Assembly (NCBI GenBank): GCA_003490025.1
Contig: DNJC01000127.1
Coordinates: 3,162-67,161 of the forward strand
Source: Geobacter sp.
GTDB lineage: Bacteria > Desulfobacterota > Desulfuromonadia > Geobacterales > Geobacteraceae
Length of the DNA: 64,000 nt
Direction: 5' to 3'
The notes under the pieces are model-generated. The model had not been told where the DNA came from and made no database searches. It worked only from the letters and a program-made list of their open reading frames with translations. Both the position numbers and the translations under genes were made by a program. This document shows, one piece after another, positions 57,119 through 64,000 of the stretch; within the stretch, counting starts at the first letter, position 1, and each line of letters begins with the position of its first letter.

Positions 57119-57292
57119 CCTCTGTACACCACAAGCGGCAAGTCACTGACGGTGCATCTTTAAGAAGGGAAATCGGTCATAGACAACGGCAACCTCGTTA
57201 AGACCGATATCGAATGCTCGAACGGAGTCATCCATCTGATAGACAACGTATTTCTGCCGCAGTTTTCCGGCTGGTACTGCGGCTGCTGCTGA
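57119..57292 (+). pseudogene. Fasciclin-domain gene remnant
   Basis: One frame reads YTTSGKSLTVHL, a stop, then EGKSVIDNGNLVKTDIECSN and GVIHLIDNVFLPQ. This is the C-terminal half of a fasciclin (FAS1) domain, where SNGVIHVIDxVLLP is the hallmark. An internal TAA and the missing N-terminus show it is dead. It lies between the GGDEF gene and dacB. Confidence 0.65.
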
Positions 57293-57328
57293 ACCGGACA
57301 AGATCAAAAGAGGTTGGCCGGCTGGAGA

Positions 57329-58795
57329 CTAGCGGGTGCGCCGGAAACCGCAGAGCAGCGCCGCGATCCGATCCTGCACCTCCCGGGCCTGCCGACCGGA
57401 ACCGGCGTAATTCTGGATGATGATCGAAAAGGCCAGCGGTTCCCCGTCGGCGCTACTGGCGTACCCCGAGAGGGCGGAGACGCCACTCATGTTCCCGGTT
57501 TTTCCGCGCAGGTTCCCTTCGGCGCAGCTCCCCTTCATGCGGGCCTTCAGCGTGCCGTCTTTACCGGCAACGGGAAGGGATTCCTGGAAGATGCGGTACA
57601 GCTCCGGGTCCCGGTGGATGGCCCGCAGCAACCGGGTCATGGTTTCCGCGCTGGAGAGGTTGTAACGCGAGAGGCCGGAGCCGTCTGCCAGGACCAGGTT
57701 TTCGGTCGCAATACCCTCTCTTTCCAGGTACCCGCGCACCGTGGCACTGCCGGCCTCCCCCGATCCCGGCTGCCTGCCGGCGTGCGACCCCAGCAGTTTC
57801 AGCAGACTCTCGGCTGTCAGGTTGTCGCTGGTCTTCAACGCGTACCGGACCAACTCCTCCAGGCGCCGGGGGGTGCGCGACACCACGGTTGTTCCCGCCG
57901 GAGTGACTGCCGTGGTCATGCCAGCGACCTTCATCCCCTGCGCCCGGAGCGCGTCCCGGAACAGGGTGAGCGCCATGAGTTCCGGCCTCCAGACGCTGGC
58001 CTGTTTTACCAGGGGAGCGCTCCCCAACGCTATCACCCCGGTCACCGTGACCACGTTGTCCCGCTCGCCGGGGCGCCTGGCGGCCTTGATGCTGCTTGGC
58101 TCCTTGCCGGTGCCGGTCCTGGCCAGGTTTTCCAGGGTGTAGTAGGAGGTGCGCGGCTCCGCCTTGACAACTGCCGGTGCCCCCTCCCTTTGGCCAGGCT
58201 GCACCAGCACCGAGACGGCATTCTGGTTGACCGACAGGGGGGAGATGAGCATCTCGTCGTCGTCCCACATCCACCCCTTGCCCCGGTAGAGGTCGTCAAA
58301 GCAGGAGAGGTCGGCGGCCAGGCTGTACTCTCTGCCCCTGTCCATCCTGGGGGCCGCAGCCGCGGCCAAGGCCGCCAAGTCCGCCCCGGACAGCAGGCTG
58401 TCACCGCATCCTTTGAGGTAGACCCTCCCTCCGGCCGCATCGAGGCTAACAGTGGTGGCTACCTCCCGGTCCGGTCCCAGGAGCGACAAGGCAGCGGCCG
58501 CGGTGAAGAGCTTCTGGGTGGACGCGGGAACCAGCAGAAGCCGCGGGTTGAACTCGTAGATGGTGTCGCCTTTCTTGAGCGACATCACCTTGATGCCCGC
58601 GTTGGTGACGGGGAGAAACTCGCGGGCCAGTATGGCGTCGATCTCCCTCTTTAGACGAGCGGTGGAATCGCCGGTGACGCCAGTTTCGGCTCGTGCGGGG
58701 GGAGCATCTTGTCCGGCAAAGGTGGTGACAGGCGAAGCGGTGGCGATGATGAGGGATGAAAGCACAACCCCTATGACGTTACGCAGAAGCGGCAT
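57329..58795 (-). CDS. dacB: D-alanyl-D-alanine carboxypeptidase/endopeptidase (PBP4, DacB)
   Basis: This 488-residue exported penicillin-binding protein has a signal peptide (1-28). The active site is Ser92-x-x-Lys95 in VPASTQKLF, followed by a large insert typical of PBP4. The SxN motif is in LKTSDNLTAESLLK, and the KTG motif is in LRGKTGNMSGVSALSGY. It trims and cleaves peptidoglycan cross-links in the periplasm. ATG 58795 follows GGAGT. It starts five bases after the upstream kinase stop, so it is translated from the same message. Confidence 0.92.
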   Translation of the reverse strand: MPLLRNVIGVVLSSLIIATASPVTTFAGQDAPPARAETGVTGDSTARLKREIDAILAREFLPVTNAGIKVMSLKKGDTIYEFNPRLLLVPASTQKLFTAAAALSLLGPDREVATTVSLDAAGGRVYLKGCGDSLLSGADLAALAAAAAPRMDRGREYSLAADLSCFDDLYRGKGWMWDDDEMLISPLSVNQNAVSVLVQPGQREGAPAVVKAEPRTSYYTLENLARTGTGKEPSSIKAARRPGERDNVVTVTGVIALGSAPLVKQASVWRPELMALTLFRDALRAQGMKVAGMTTAVTPAGTTVVSRTPRRLEELVRYALKTSDNLTAESLLKLLGSHAGRQPGSGEAGSATVRGYLEREGIATENLVLADGSGLSRYNLSSAETMTRLLRAIHRDPELYRIFQESLPVAGKDGTLKARMKGSCAEGNLRGKTGNMSGVSALSGYASSADGEPLAFSIIIQNYAGSGRQAREVQDRIAALLCGFRRTR

Positions 58796-58800
58796 CTTAT

Positions 58801-61356
58801 TTACTCCACGCCTTGGCCCGGGGAGGGAGACGCTTGGGAATGGGAGGAAGAGAATGGCAAGGGGAGCGAAAAATAGAGGGTGGCGCCCCGATCGACGGCT
58901 CCCTCGGCCCAGACCCGCCCCCCGTGGCGCTGGACGATTCTCCCCACAATGGCCAGGCCCACCCCGGTGCCCTCGAATTCGCGTACGCCGTGCAACCGCT
59001 GGAAGACGCCGAACAGCTTGTCCGCATAGGCCATGTCGAAGCCGACGCCGTTGTCCCGCACTTGAAAGACCGTCTCCGTCTCGGTCTGCTCCCCCGCGAT
59101 TTCGATCACTGGCCCGGGCCTGTTGGAGGAATACTTGACGGCGTTGCCGATCAGGTTCGCCCAGACCTGGCGCAGCGTGGCACGATCTCCGATTGCGGGA
59201 GGGAGCGGCGCCAGGCGGAACTCGATGCGCTGGCGGGCCTCCTGCGGAACGACCTCGTCGAAGACCGCACGGACCAGGTCGGTCATTTCGATGGGATCTG
59301 CCCGGAGTACCGCCCGTCCTATCCGCGAAAAATTCAGCAGGTCGTCGATCATCTCCCCCATCCGCACCGCGCTGCCGGAGATCCTTCGGCACAGCTGCCG
59401 CCCCTCCGCATCGAAGTTCGCCTCGTGATCTTCGCCTAAGATATGCATGAAACCGTCGATTGCCCGCAACGGGGCGCGCAGGTCGTGGGAAATGGTGTAA
59501 CAGAACGATTCCAGCTCGCGGTTGATCTCTTCCAGTTCGGCCGTGCGTTCCGCCACGCGCCGCTCCAGCATCACGTTGAACCTCCGGTTCTGCTCTTCCG
59601 CCCGCCGGCGTTCGGTGATGTCGTTGACGAGGATCAGCAGGCGCTTCTCCCCCTTCACCTCGATGACTTCCGCCGAGAGGAGTCCGATGAAAATTTCACC
59701 TGCTTTGCTTCGGAACCTGGCCTCCAGGTCGCGCACCTTTCCTCGCTCCTGCAGCAGTCGGATGAACCTGGTACGCGCCTCGGGATCATCCCAGATGTTG
59801 AGTTCCAAAGAGGTGCGGCCGATGGCCTCCTCTCGGCGGTACCCTATGACTCTTTCGAAGGTCTCGTTGACTTCGATGTACCTCCCCTCGGCCAGGGTGC
59901 TTATGACCAGGACCGAAGGTGTGGCGCGAAAGACGGTGGCGAAGTTTACTTCCGACTCCCGCAGCGCCTGTTGCATTCTCTTGCGCTCGGTGACGTCCAG
60001 ACAGAATTCCGTAACGCCCATGACCTTGCCCTCGTCATCCCTGACGGGAAAACTGCGGATATGCCATTGCCTGCCGTCGGGGCTGCGGATTTCCGCTTCT
60101 TGAGGCTCACCCGTATCAAAGGCCGCTATCACCGGACAGCCACTGCAGGCCTCGGTACGCTGGTGCCATATCTCCCAGCAGTGACGTCCCACCAGCTCCT
60201 CCGGCTGCATGCCGACCGAATCGCAAGCCTCCCGATTCAGCCATAAAATCCGCATGTCCTTGTCGTGGTAGAGGACGAGATCGATCGTGCTGTCCAGGAT
60301 GACGGATTTTTCCGCTGCCAGGACTTTCAACGCCTCTTCAGCCCGTTTCCGCTCGCCGAGGACCCTTGCCAGCCGGATATTCCTGCAGCTGAGTTCCGCG
60401 ATCATGGAGGCCAAGCAGGTGTAAAACTCCATGACGTTGTGAATCGTCTCCCTGCTCCAACGGGGCACCCGCTCCAGCGCAGCCAGATATTCCTCTTTGT
60501 CGAAGCCGTAGCTCTCGGCCTGCCGCGCGAACGTCTCACGGTCGGGCACTTCGTCCTCAAACAGGAATTGCCCCAGGAAAACACTGGCGATATATTCTCC
60601 CCCCACGGTGATCGGGATCGCCATGTCCCACATGTTGTTCTTGCACTTGTAAATCCTGCGATCCCCCTCCCCGTTGCGGGACAGGATGATGTCGCTCTCG
60701 ATGCAGTTTGCCAGGGTCTGCGGGTGCATGCGGTGGAATTTAGTGCAGATGTCCTGCCAGCCGGCGGCGACAAGGATATTCCCCTTGAGATCGATGAGCG
60801 ACATGCCGATCTTCGTCAGCTTGTAAAAGCTGTTCATCAGATCCTGGATCGCCTGGAAATCGATGATCCGCCGTATATCCTCGCCGCTGATATCGATGTC
60901 CGGGGACAAGAGCGTGTCCAGCTTGGACCGCAGTTCTTCTTCCCGCTCCCTGGCGTTCTCTTCCGCCCGCTTGCGGTCGGTGATGTCCCGGACAACGGCC
61001 AGATAGCAGGGTTCTCCCTCCAGTTCAAGGAGACGCAGCGTCAGCAAGATCGAGGCGAGACTGCCGTCCTTGCACTGGAGACGCGTCTCCAGGTCGCGCA
61101 CCTCGCCGGTTGCCTCCAGGGCTTTGGAAACTTCCTCCCAGAAAACAGGATCGAGCCAGCATCCCAGATGCGCGGTCCATTGGCCGATGATCTCCTCGCG
61201 CCGGTACCCGGTCAGCTGTTCGAACGCCCCGTTGGCATCGAGCAGGATGCCGTCGCTGGCCCGTGTCAGGGAGATGGCGTCAGGAAAGAATTGAAACAAG
61301 CGGTGGTACTTATCGCTGTCGGATACGGTCCCATGAAGGTTTTTCGAAGAGGTCAT
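58801..61356 (-). CDS. PAS-PocR-PAS-PAS sensor histidine kinase
   Basis: This 851-residue cytoplasmic kinase starts with a PAS domain (about 17-135). A PocR ligand-sensing domain (about 165-335) follows, with RIIDFQAIQDLMNSFYKLTK and MAIPITVGGEYIASVFLGQF. Two further PAS domains (about 350-460 and 470-590) and a coiled coil lead to the kinase core, with TISHDLRAPLRAIDGF (H-box), VWANLIGNAVKYSS and GTGVGLAIVGRIVQRHGG. There is no membrane segment. PocR domains can bind small molecules or hydrocarbons. It is in an operon with dacB, and no response regulator is adjacent. Confidence 0.88.
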   Translation of the reverse strand: MTSSKNLHGTVSDSDKYHRLFQFFPDAISLTRASDGILLDANGAFEQLTGYRREEIIGQWTAHLGCWLDPVFWEEVSKALEATGEVRDLETRLQCKDGSLASILLTLRLLELEGEPCYLAVVRDITDRKRAEENAREREEELRSKLDTLLSPDIDISGEDIRRIIDFQAIQDLMNSFYKLTKIGMSLIDLKGNILVAAGWQDICTKFHRMHPQTLANCIESDIILSRNGEGDRRIYKCKNNMWDMAIPITVGGEYIASVFLGQFLFEDEVPDRETFARQAESYGFDKEEYLAALERVPRWSRETIHNVMEFYTCLASMIAELSCRNIRLARVLGERKRAEEALKVLAAEKSVILDSTIDLVLYHDKDMRILWLNREACDSVGMQPEELVGRHCWEIWHQRTEACSGCPVIAAFDTGEPQEAEIRSPDGRQWHIRSFPVRDDEGKVMGVTEFCLDVTERKRMQQALRESEVNFATVFRATPSVLVISTLAEGRYIEVNETFERVIGYRREEAIGRTSLELNIWDDPEARTRFIRLLQERGKVRDLEARFRSKAGEIFIGLLSAEVIEVKGEKRLLILVNDITERRRAEEQNRRFNVMLERRVAERTAELEEINRELESFCYTISHDLRAPLRAIDGFMHILGEDHEANFDAEGRQLCRRISGSAVRMGEMIDDLLNFSRIGRAVLRADPIEMTDLVRAVFDEVVPQEARQRIEFRLAPLPPAIGDRATLRQVWANLIGNAVKYSSNRPGPVIEIAGEQTETETVFQVRDNGVGFDMAYADKLFGVFQRLHGVREFEGTGVGLAIVGRIVQRHGGRVWAEGAVDRGATLYFSLPLPFSSSHSQASPSPGQGVE

Positions 61357-61474
61357 AACGGTTCTTCCTTTAGCCGATGCTTTTGCTCAGACCACTGCTG
61401 TCCCATACTTGCCTGCGTCCCCTCAGCCTTGCCAGCGGGACCATCGATCCCCCTGCGCTCCTCCTCGAAGCACG

Positions 61475-62083
61475 CTACATGTCGTTTTCGTCATGTTCGG
61501 GTCCCTTGCCGCGAAATGCATCGATGAAAGCCGAGGCCTTGCCCGGATCGAAGGTGTCGAGACGGAGCAACTTGGTCCATGCGGTGAGAATCACCGTTTT
61601 TCCCAGCCCCGGCAGTCGGGTGACAATTACTCCGTCCCATTTACCGCTATGCAGTTTTGCCCACCCTTTCAGCTGTCGCAACACAGACGGTGTCGGCTTT
61701 TCGTAGTAGATGACAATATCGCCATGCTCCAGCGAGTGCACCAACTTTTCCGGCGCTTGAGGTGTTTTGTAGAAACCCGGCTTGATCGGAACCGGGTCGT
61801 GGGGACCCGAGGTGGGCGGAGTCTGGCCATATTCCCACTTTTCACCGGGCTCCAGGTGATATCTGCCTTCAGATGGAAAGGTCTGCACGTCTTCCAGTGC
61901 TTTGTCGTCGGCCGGTACTTGCTTTGCAGGTACGGCTTCATGGGCCAGGGCGACGGTCACCGACAAGGTCACCAGTGTCAAGGACAAGATAAGCTTGGAT
62001 GCCAGGCGGCCCATTCGGAGATGAAGCGAGTCGGCTGCTGATTCAAGCAGTCTAACGGCATCTTTCGCTAACAATGGTGGCAT
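61475..62083 (-). CDS. DUF3105 domain-containing exported protein
   Basis: This 202-residue protein has an uncleaved or cleaved hydrophobic leader (about 29-47, LILSLTLVTLSVTVALAHEA) and the DUF3105 core with YGQTPPTSGPHDP, EKLVHSLEHGDIVIYYEKP and WDGVIVTRLPGL. DUF3105 proteins are of unknown function, often in gram-positive and deep-branching bacteria. ATG 62083 follows GGAG. No operon partner is evident. Confidence 0.82.
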   Translation of the reverse strand: MPPLLAKDAVRLLESAADSLHLRMGRLASKLILSLTLVTLSVTVALAHEAVPAKQVPADDKALEDVQTFPSEGRYHLEPGEKWEYGQTPPTSGPHDPVPIKPGFYKTPQAPEKLVHSLEHGDIVIYYEKPTPSVLRQLKGWAKLHSGKWDGVIVTRLPGLGKTVILTAWTKLLRLDTFDPGKASAFIDAFRGKGPEHDENDM

Positions 62084-62159
62084 GATATCTCCTTATGGTA
62101 TCTTCTGCTAACCTGCAATCGGGGTTCGACAACGCCCCCCGCCTGTACTGACGCAGACG

Positions 62160-62621
62160 TTACCTTCGGGCTTTGCCACTGACATGGCCGATTTCGATTT
62201 TCAGCACTTTCGTGGCCTGGCCCTTTTGCTCGATATACAGCTTGCCCTCTTCGATGAAATCAGGGCTGTATTTCTCCAAAAGCCACAGCAAGGCATCATG
62301 TCGCTCGGTTCCGCTGACTTCCGAGGCGACGCCAAAGGCAACGGCACTTTCGTACTCAGTGGCAAATTTATCCGGCAAAACCTTGGTGCCGCCAACAACG
62401 CAAAAGGAAGCCTTCGCATTATGCTCGATGTTGTCGAGTTTGTGGCCACTGAGAGCGCAGTGGAAATAGATCCCGTCGTTCTTATACACATAACTTAGCG
62501 GCACCCCGTAAGGTTGGCCGCCTGCATCGATTGTCGATAAGATGCCGTATTCACCTTTTTCCAGAATTGCTCTTGCCTCTTCGATTGTTATCTCTCTGTC
62601 ACTTCTTCTGACATTTCGCAT
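62160..62621 (-). CDS. Pyridoxamine 5'-phosphate oxidase-family flavoprotein (NimA-like)
   Basis: This 153-residue FMN-binding split-barrel protein starts with MRNVRRSDREITIEEARAIL, and then has EYGILSTIDAGGQPYGVPLS, YFHCALSGHKLDNI and FGVASEVSG. NimA-type members reduce nitro groups; others detoxify flavins or aldehydes. The exact substrate is unclear. A GGAAG ribosome site precedes the ATG. It stands alone. Confidence 0.88.
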   Translation of the reverse strand: MRNVRRSDREITIEEARAILEKGEYGILSTIDAGGQPYGVPLSYVYKNDGIYFHCALSGHKLDNIEHNAKASFCVVGGTKVLPDKFATEYESAVAFGVASEVSGTERHDALLWLLEKYSPDFIEEGKLYIEQKGQATKVLKIEIGHVSGKARR

Positions 62622-62681
62622 TTTAGCTTCCTCTTCCGGTTGGAGCCTGGCGGCAAAGGCCGCTGGAGCCTCTGGTTCACA

Positions 62682-62849
62682 TCAAGTGTTCTTGGCGTAT
62701 CTCTGCCGCACGAAGCCGATATGATCGCGGAGCACATAAAACTGGTCCGCGAACGACAAGGGCATTTTCATCTTATTCACCTCCGCTTCGATCTCGTCAA
62801 GCCGCTTCAGGAGCGAATCCAAATACTTTGACTTACTATTTGACAACAT
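62682..62849 (-). CDS. Small helical protein, 55 residues
   Basis: This short gene reads MLSNSKSKYLDSLLKRLDEI then EAEVNKMKMPLSFADQFYVL and RDHIGFVRQRYAKNT. It is helical with a possible coiled-coil N-terminal half. Its ATG overlaps the end of a perfect TGTAGCC-AAGA-GGCTACA palindrome, shared with the divergent toxin gene. The ribosome site is weak. It may be a regulator or unrelated small protein. I do not recognise a family. Confidence 0.5.
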   Translation of the reverse strand: MLSNSKSKYLDSLLKRLDEIEAEVNKMKMPLSFADQFYVLRDHIGFVRQRYAKNT

Positions 62850-62866
62850 GTAGCCAAGAGGCTACA
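62849..62866. promoter_or_regulatory. Palindromic operator between the small gene and higBA
   Basis: TGTAGCC-AAGA-GGCTACA has perfect seven-base arms. It lies nine bases before the toxin start codon, as expected for autoregulation by the HigA antitoxin. Confidence 0.6.
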
Positions 62867-62874
62867 GTGTGCTC

Positions 62875-63161
62875 ATGGTAGAAATTCGCAAAACCGAACT
62901 GTTTGCCAAATGGATTGATAACCTTTGCGACAGGCAAAGGCTCGCGTCCTTGTAAGGATTGAGCGCCTTGCCTCTGGAAACGCAGGGGACGTCAAGCCTG
63001 TCGGTGAAGGCATCTCGGAAATGCGGATCGACTACGGCCCCGGTTACCGGGTCTATTTCATAAAACGCGGCAGCGAAGTGATCATTCTCTTAGCCGGTGG
63101 CGACAAAGGCAGTCAAGCCAACGATATCAAGACCGCACTCCGCCTTGCACGCAATCTTTAG
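62875..63161 (+). pseudogene. higB: HigB/RelE-type toxin, frameshifted
   Basis: The ATG at 62875 reads VEIRKTELFAKWIDNL and then runs out of frame to a stop at 62953. The remaining codons, shifted by one base, read RQAKARVLVRIERLASGNAG then DVKPVGEGISEMRIDYGPGY and RVYFIKRGSEVIILLAGGDK, a clear RelE/ParE-fold toxin of the addiction-module killer family. The shift lies between codons 17 and 22. A one-base loss in this genome or a sequencing error could explain it. The antitoxin downstream is intact. Confidence 0.75.
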
Positions 63162-63170
63162 GAGTTGAAA

Positions 63171-63464
63171 ATGCCAAAAACCGCTACCGGTCGCTATGAT
63201 GTCGCTGAACACCTCCGGACTCCGGAGGAAATGGCAGCTTATCTTGAAGCAAGTCTCGAAGAGGCCAACGGCGATGCGGCTTTCATCGCCAAGGCTCTTG
63301 GCGACATAGCGCGCGCCAAAGGGATGTCTCAGGTTGCGCGCGATGCGGGCCTTTCCCGTGAAAGCCTGTACAAGGCGCTTTCCGGTGAACGAATCCCAGG
63401 ATTCGATACAATTCTCAAAATCGTTGCGGCACTTGGTCTTAAACTGCACGCCGAAGCCCGGTAA
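63171..63464 (+). CDS. higA: HigA-type antitoxin
   Basis: This 97-residue antitoxin has a DVAEHLRTPEEMAAYLEASL N-terminus, then FIAKALGDIARAKGMSQVA, a helix-turn-helix with AGLSRESLYKALSGERIPGF, and KIVAALGLKLHAEAR. It is the putative addiction-module antidote family (HigA). ATG 63171 follows GGAG, nine bases after the toxin stop. With the toxin frameshifted, it would be an orphan repressor on the palindrome upstream. Confidence 0.9.
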   Translation: MPKTATGRYDVAEHLRTPEEMAAYLEASLEEANGDAAFIAKALGDIARAKGMSQVARDAGLSRESLYKALSGERIPGFDTILKIVAALGLKLHAEAR

Positions 63465-63493
63465 GCCTTTTCAACGTGTCTGGCCGTCTAGCA

Positions 63494-63539
63494 AAGGCAC
63501 AGGGGTCGAAAGGCACAGAAAGGCACAGGAAAGGCACAG
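63494..63539. repeat. Four short AAGGCACAG repeats
   Basis: AAGGCACAG occurs at 63494, 63510, 63520 and 63531 with short variable spacers. It abuts the inverted-repeat element that follows. Confidence 0.6.
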
Positions 63540-63650
63540 GGTCGCGTCTGTACAAATTACAAATCAGGCTTTAGAGGTGATGCAAAGCTTCGGGGTATGG
63601 CAGAGCAAGTGCAGAAGTTGCTCAAAAAGTAAAATTTACAGACGCGACCC
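63539..63650. mobile_element. MITE-like element with 14-bp terminal inverted repeats
   Basis: GGGTCGCGTCTGTA (63539-63552) is the exact inverse of TACAGACGCGACCC (63637-63650). The 84 bases between are AT-rich and non-coding. Such small elements are often moved by transposases elsewhere; none is here. Confidence 0.55.
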
Positions 63651-63695
63651 CGATTCCGCCAAGTCAAGCCTCGACCCCACGGGCCGCTCGTTCTG

Positions 63696-64000
63696 TTATG
63701 GGCTGCTCACGTATTGTGCGCCATATATAACTTTTCTCGACAATGCCCATAGAGTGTTGTCAAGCGTGCCGTAATGCTGGAACTCATCAAATTTCGACAG
63801 AATTTCTGAAGTTTTATTGTTTTTGACAACTCCCTGAATGCCTATACCAATTGTTCTTTCAGAATATTTTGAGCTGCCCTGCAGAGCTGTCTCAATATTT
63901 CCAACCCTGCCAGACACCACATAATCCGCCTTTGTGCAATCGGTCTCTACTATTAGTTTTGTTTCGGCCTCAATCTGCTTTTTAAATACGTCTGGGATTT
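63696..64000 (-). CDS. Hypothetical protein, C-terminal part
   Basis: The gene runs in from beyond the right edge; about 101 residues are visible, with no start. The frame reads IPDVFKKQIEAETKLIVETD then CTKADYVVSGRVGNIETALQ and continues to a stop at 63696. The ADYVVSGRVGNIE segment recalls outer-membrane lipoproteins of the CsgG/LpoB kind, where a strand leads to a bound ligand region. This is a weak resemblance. It is AT-rich compared with the genome average, suggesting transfer. Confidence 0.55.
   Translation of the reverse strand, partial: IPDVFKKQIEAETKLIVETDCTKADYVVSGRVGNIETALQGSSKYSERTIGIGIQGVVKNNKTSEILSKFDEFQHYGTLDNTLWALSRKVIYGAQYVSSP

Noticed and set aside
57329..59392. 687-codon version of dacB with a long N-terminal extension
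   Set aside because: The extension is out-of-frame translation of the upstream kinase gene. The true start at 58795 has a signal peptide and ribosome site.
62875..63161. Programmed frameshift in the HigB toxin
   Set aside because: No slippery heptamer of the X-XXY-YYZ kind or downstream stimulator is visible at the shift, so a mutation or sequence error is simpler.
1..64000. tRNA or rRNA genes
   Set aside because: I looked for cloverleaf arms, CCA-type ends and rRNA landmark sequences in the intergenic gaps and saw none.

Overview
The window is GC-rich, gene-dense chromosomal DNA that most resembles a member of the Geobacterales (Geobacter, Geomonas or Citrifermentans type; Desulfuromonadota). 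The inference rests on the many c-type cytochromes, sigma-54 response regulators, a tungsten-type aldehyde:ferredoxin oxidoreductase, and an ext gene set known from Geobacter. Codon and base use are uniform except in about 11.0-18.6 kb and at both flanks of the 62.6-64 kb region, where lower GC, truncated genes and transposon debris indicate acquired DNA.

Layout. 1-10.98 kb is core: the end of purC, a DUF3047 protein, two YtxH proteins, a flavoprotein, a TPR protein, EI-Ntr (PtsP), a parvulin, ferritin, a stomatin-type protein and an NtrC-type regulator. 11-18.6 kb is an accessory island with insertion-sequence remnants and a group II intron 3' relic. It carries three separate TIR-domain genes, the last paired with a SLATT membrane protein in a Thoeris-like two-gene unit, then a fibronectin-III protein and a six-unit array of 41-bp repeats. 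18.66-21.8 kb is an ArsR-led operon (two methyltransferases, CGGC protein, J-domain protein, sterol-desaturase-family enzyme). 22.4-25 kb is an aldehyde oxidoreductase with a Tat-exported ferredoxin. 25.2-28.3 kb has UspA, an Nramp transporter and a CcdAB pair.

28.3-44.8 kb is an arsenate-respiration region. It contains moeB, a ferredoxin, a TorD chaperone, arrB, arrA, a triheme cytochrome, a sigma-54 regulator, a sensor kinase and a PhnD-type binding protein. Beyond these lie arsR and acr3 with palindromic operators, a lone PstS, tatA, mobA, mobB, a ModE-type regulator, moeA and a TauE permease. The ArrA call is supported by the RGRY motif and by conserved His-Ser, Cys, Lys and Tyr positions. 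The neighbouring genes could supply its molybdenum cofactor, Tat export, electron donor, sensing and arsenite efflux.

44.9-51.2 kb is an extHIJKL selenite/tellurite-type operon with a LysR regulator. The multiheme cytochrome ExtKL is read through an in-frame UGA (probable selenocysteine), with a hairpin directly after the UGA. 51.3-54 kb is an ArsR/permease/thioredoxin/CcdA operon. 54-62.6 kb holds a DUF2157 membrane protein, a NUDT9-like Nudix hydrolase, a Cys-rich GGDEF protein, a fasciclin gene remnant, PBP4 (DacB) in an operon with a PAS-PocR-PAS-PAS kinase, a DUF3105 protein and a NimA-like flavoprotein. The right end has a HigBA-type module with a frameshifted toxin, a MITE-like element and a gene running off the edge. 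No tRNA, rRNA or CRISPR array was recognised.
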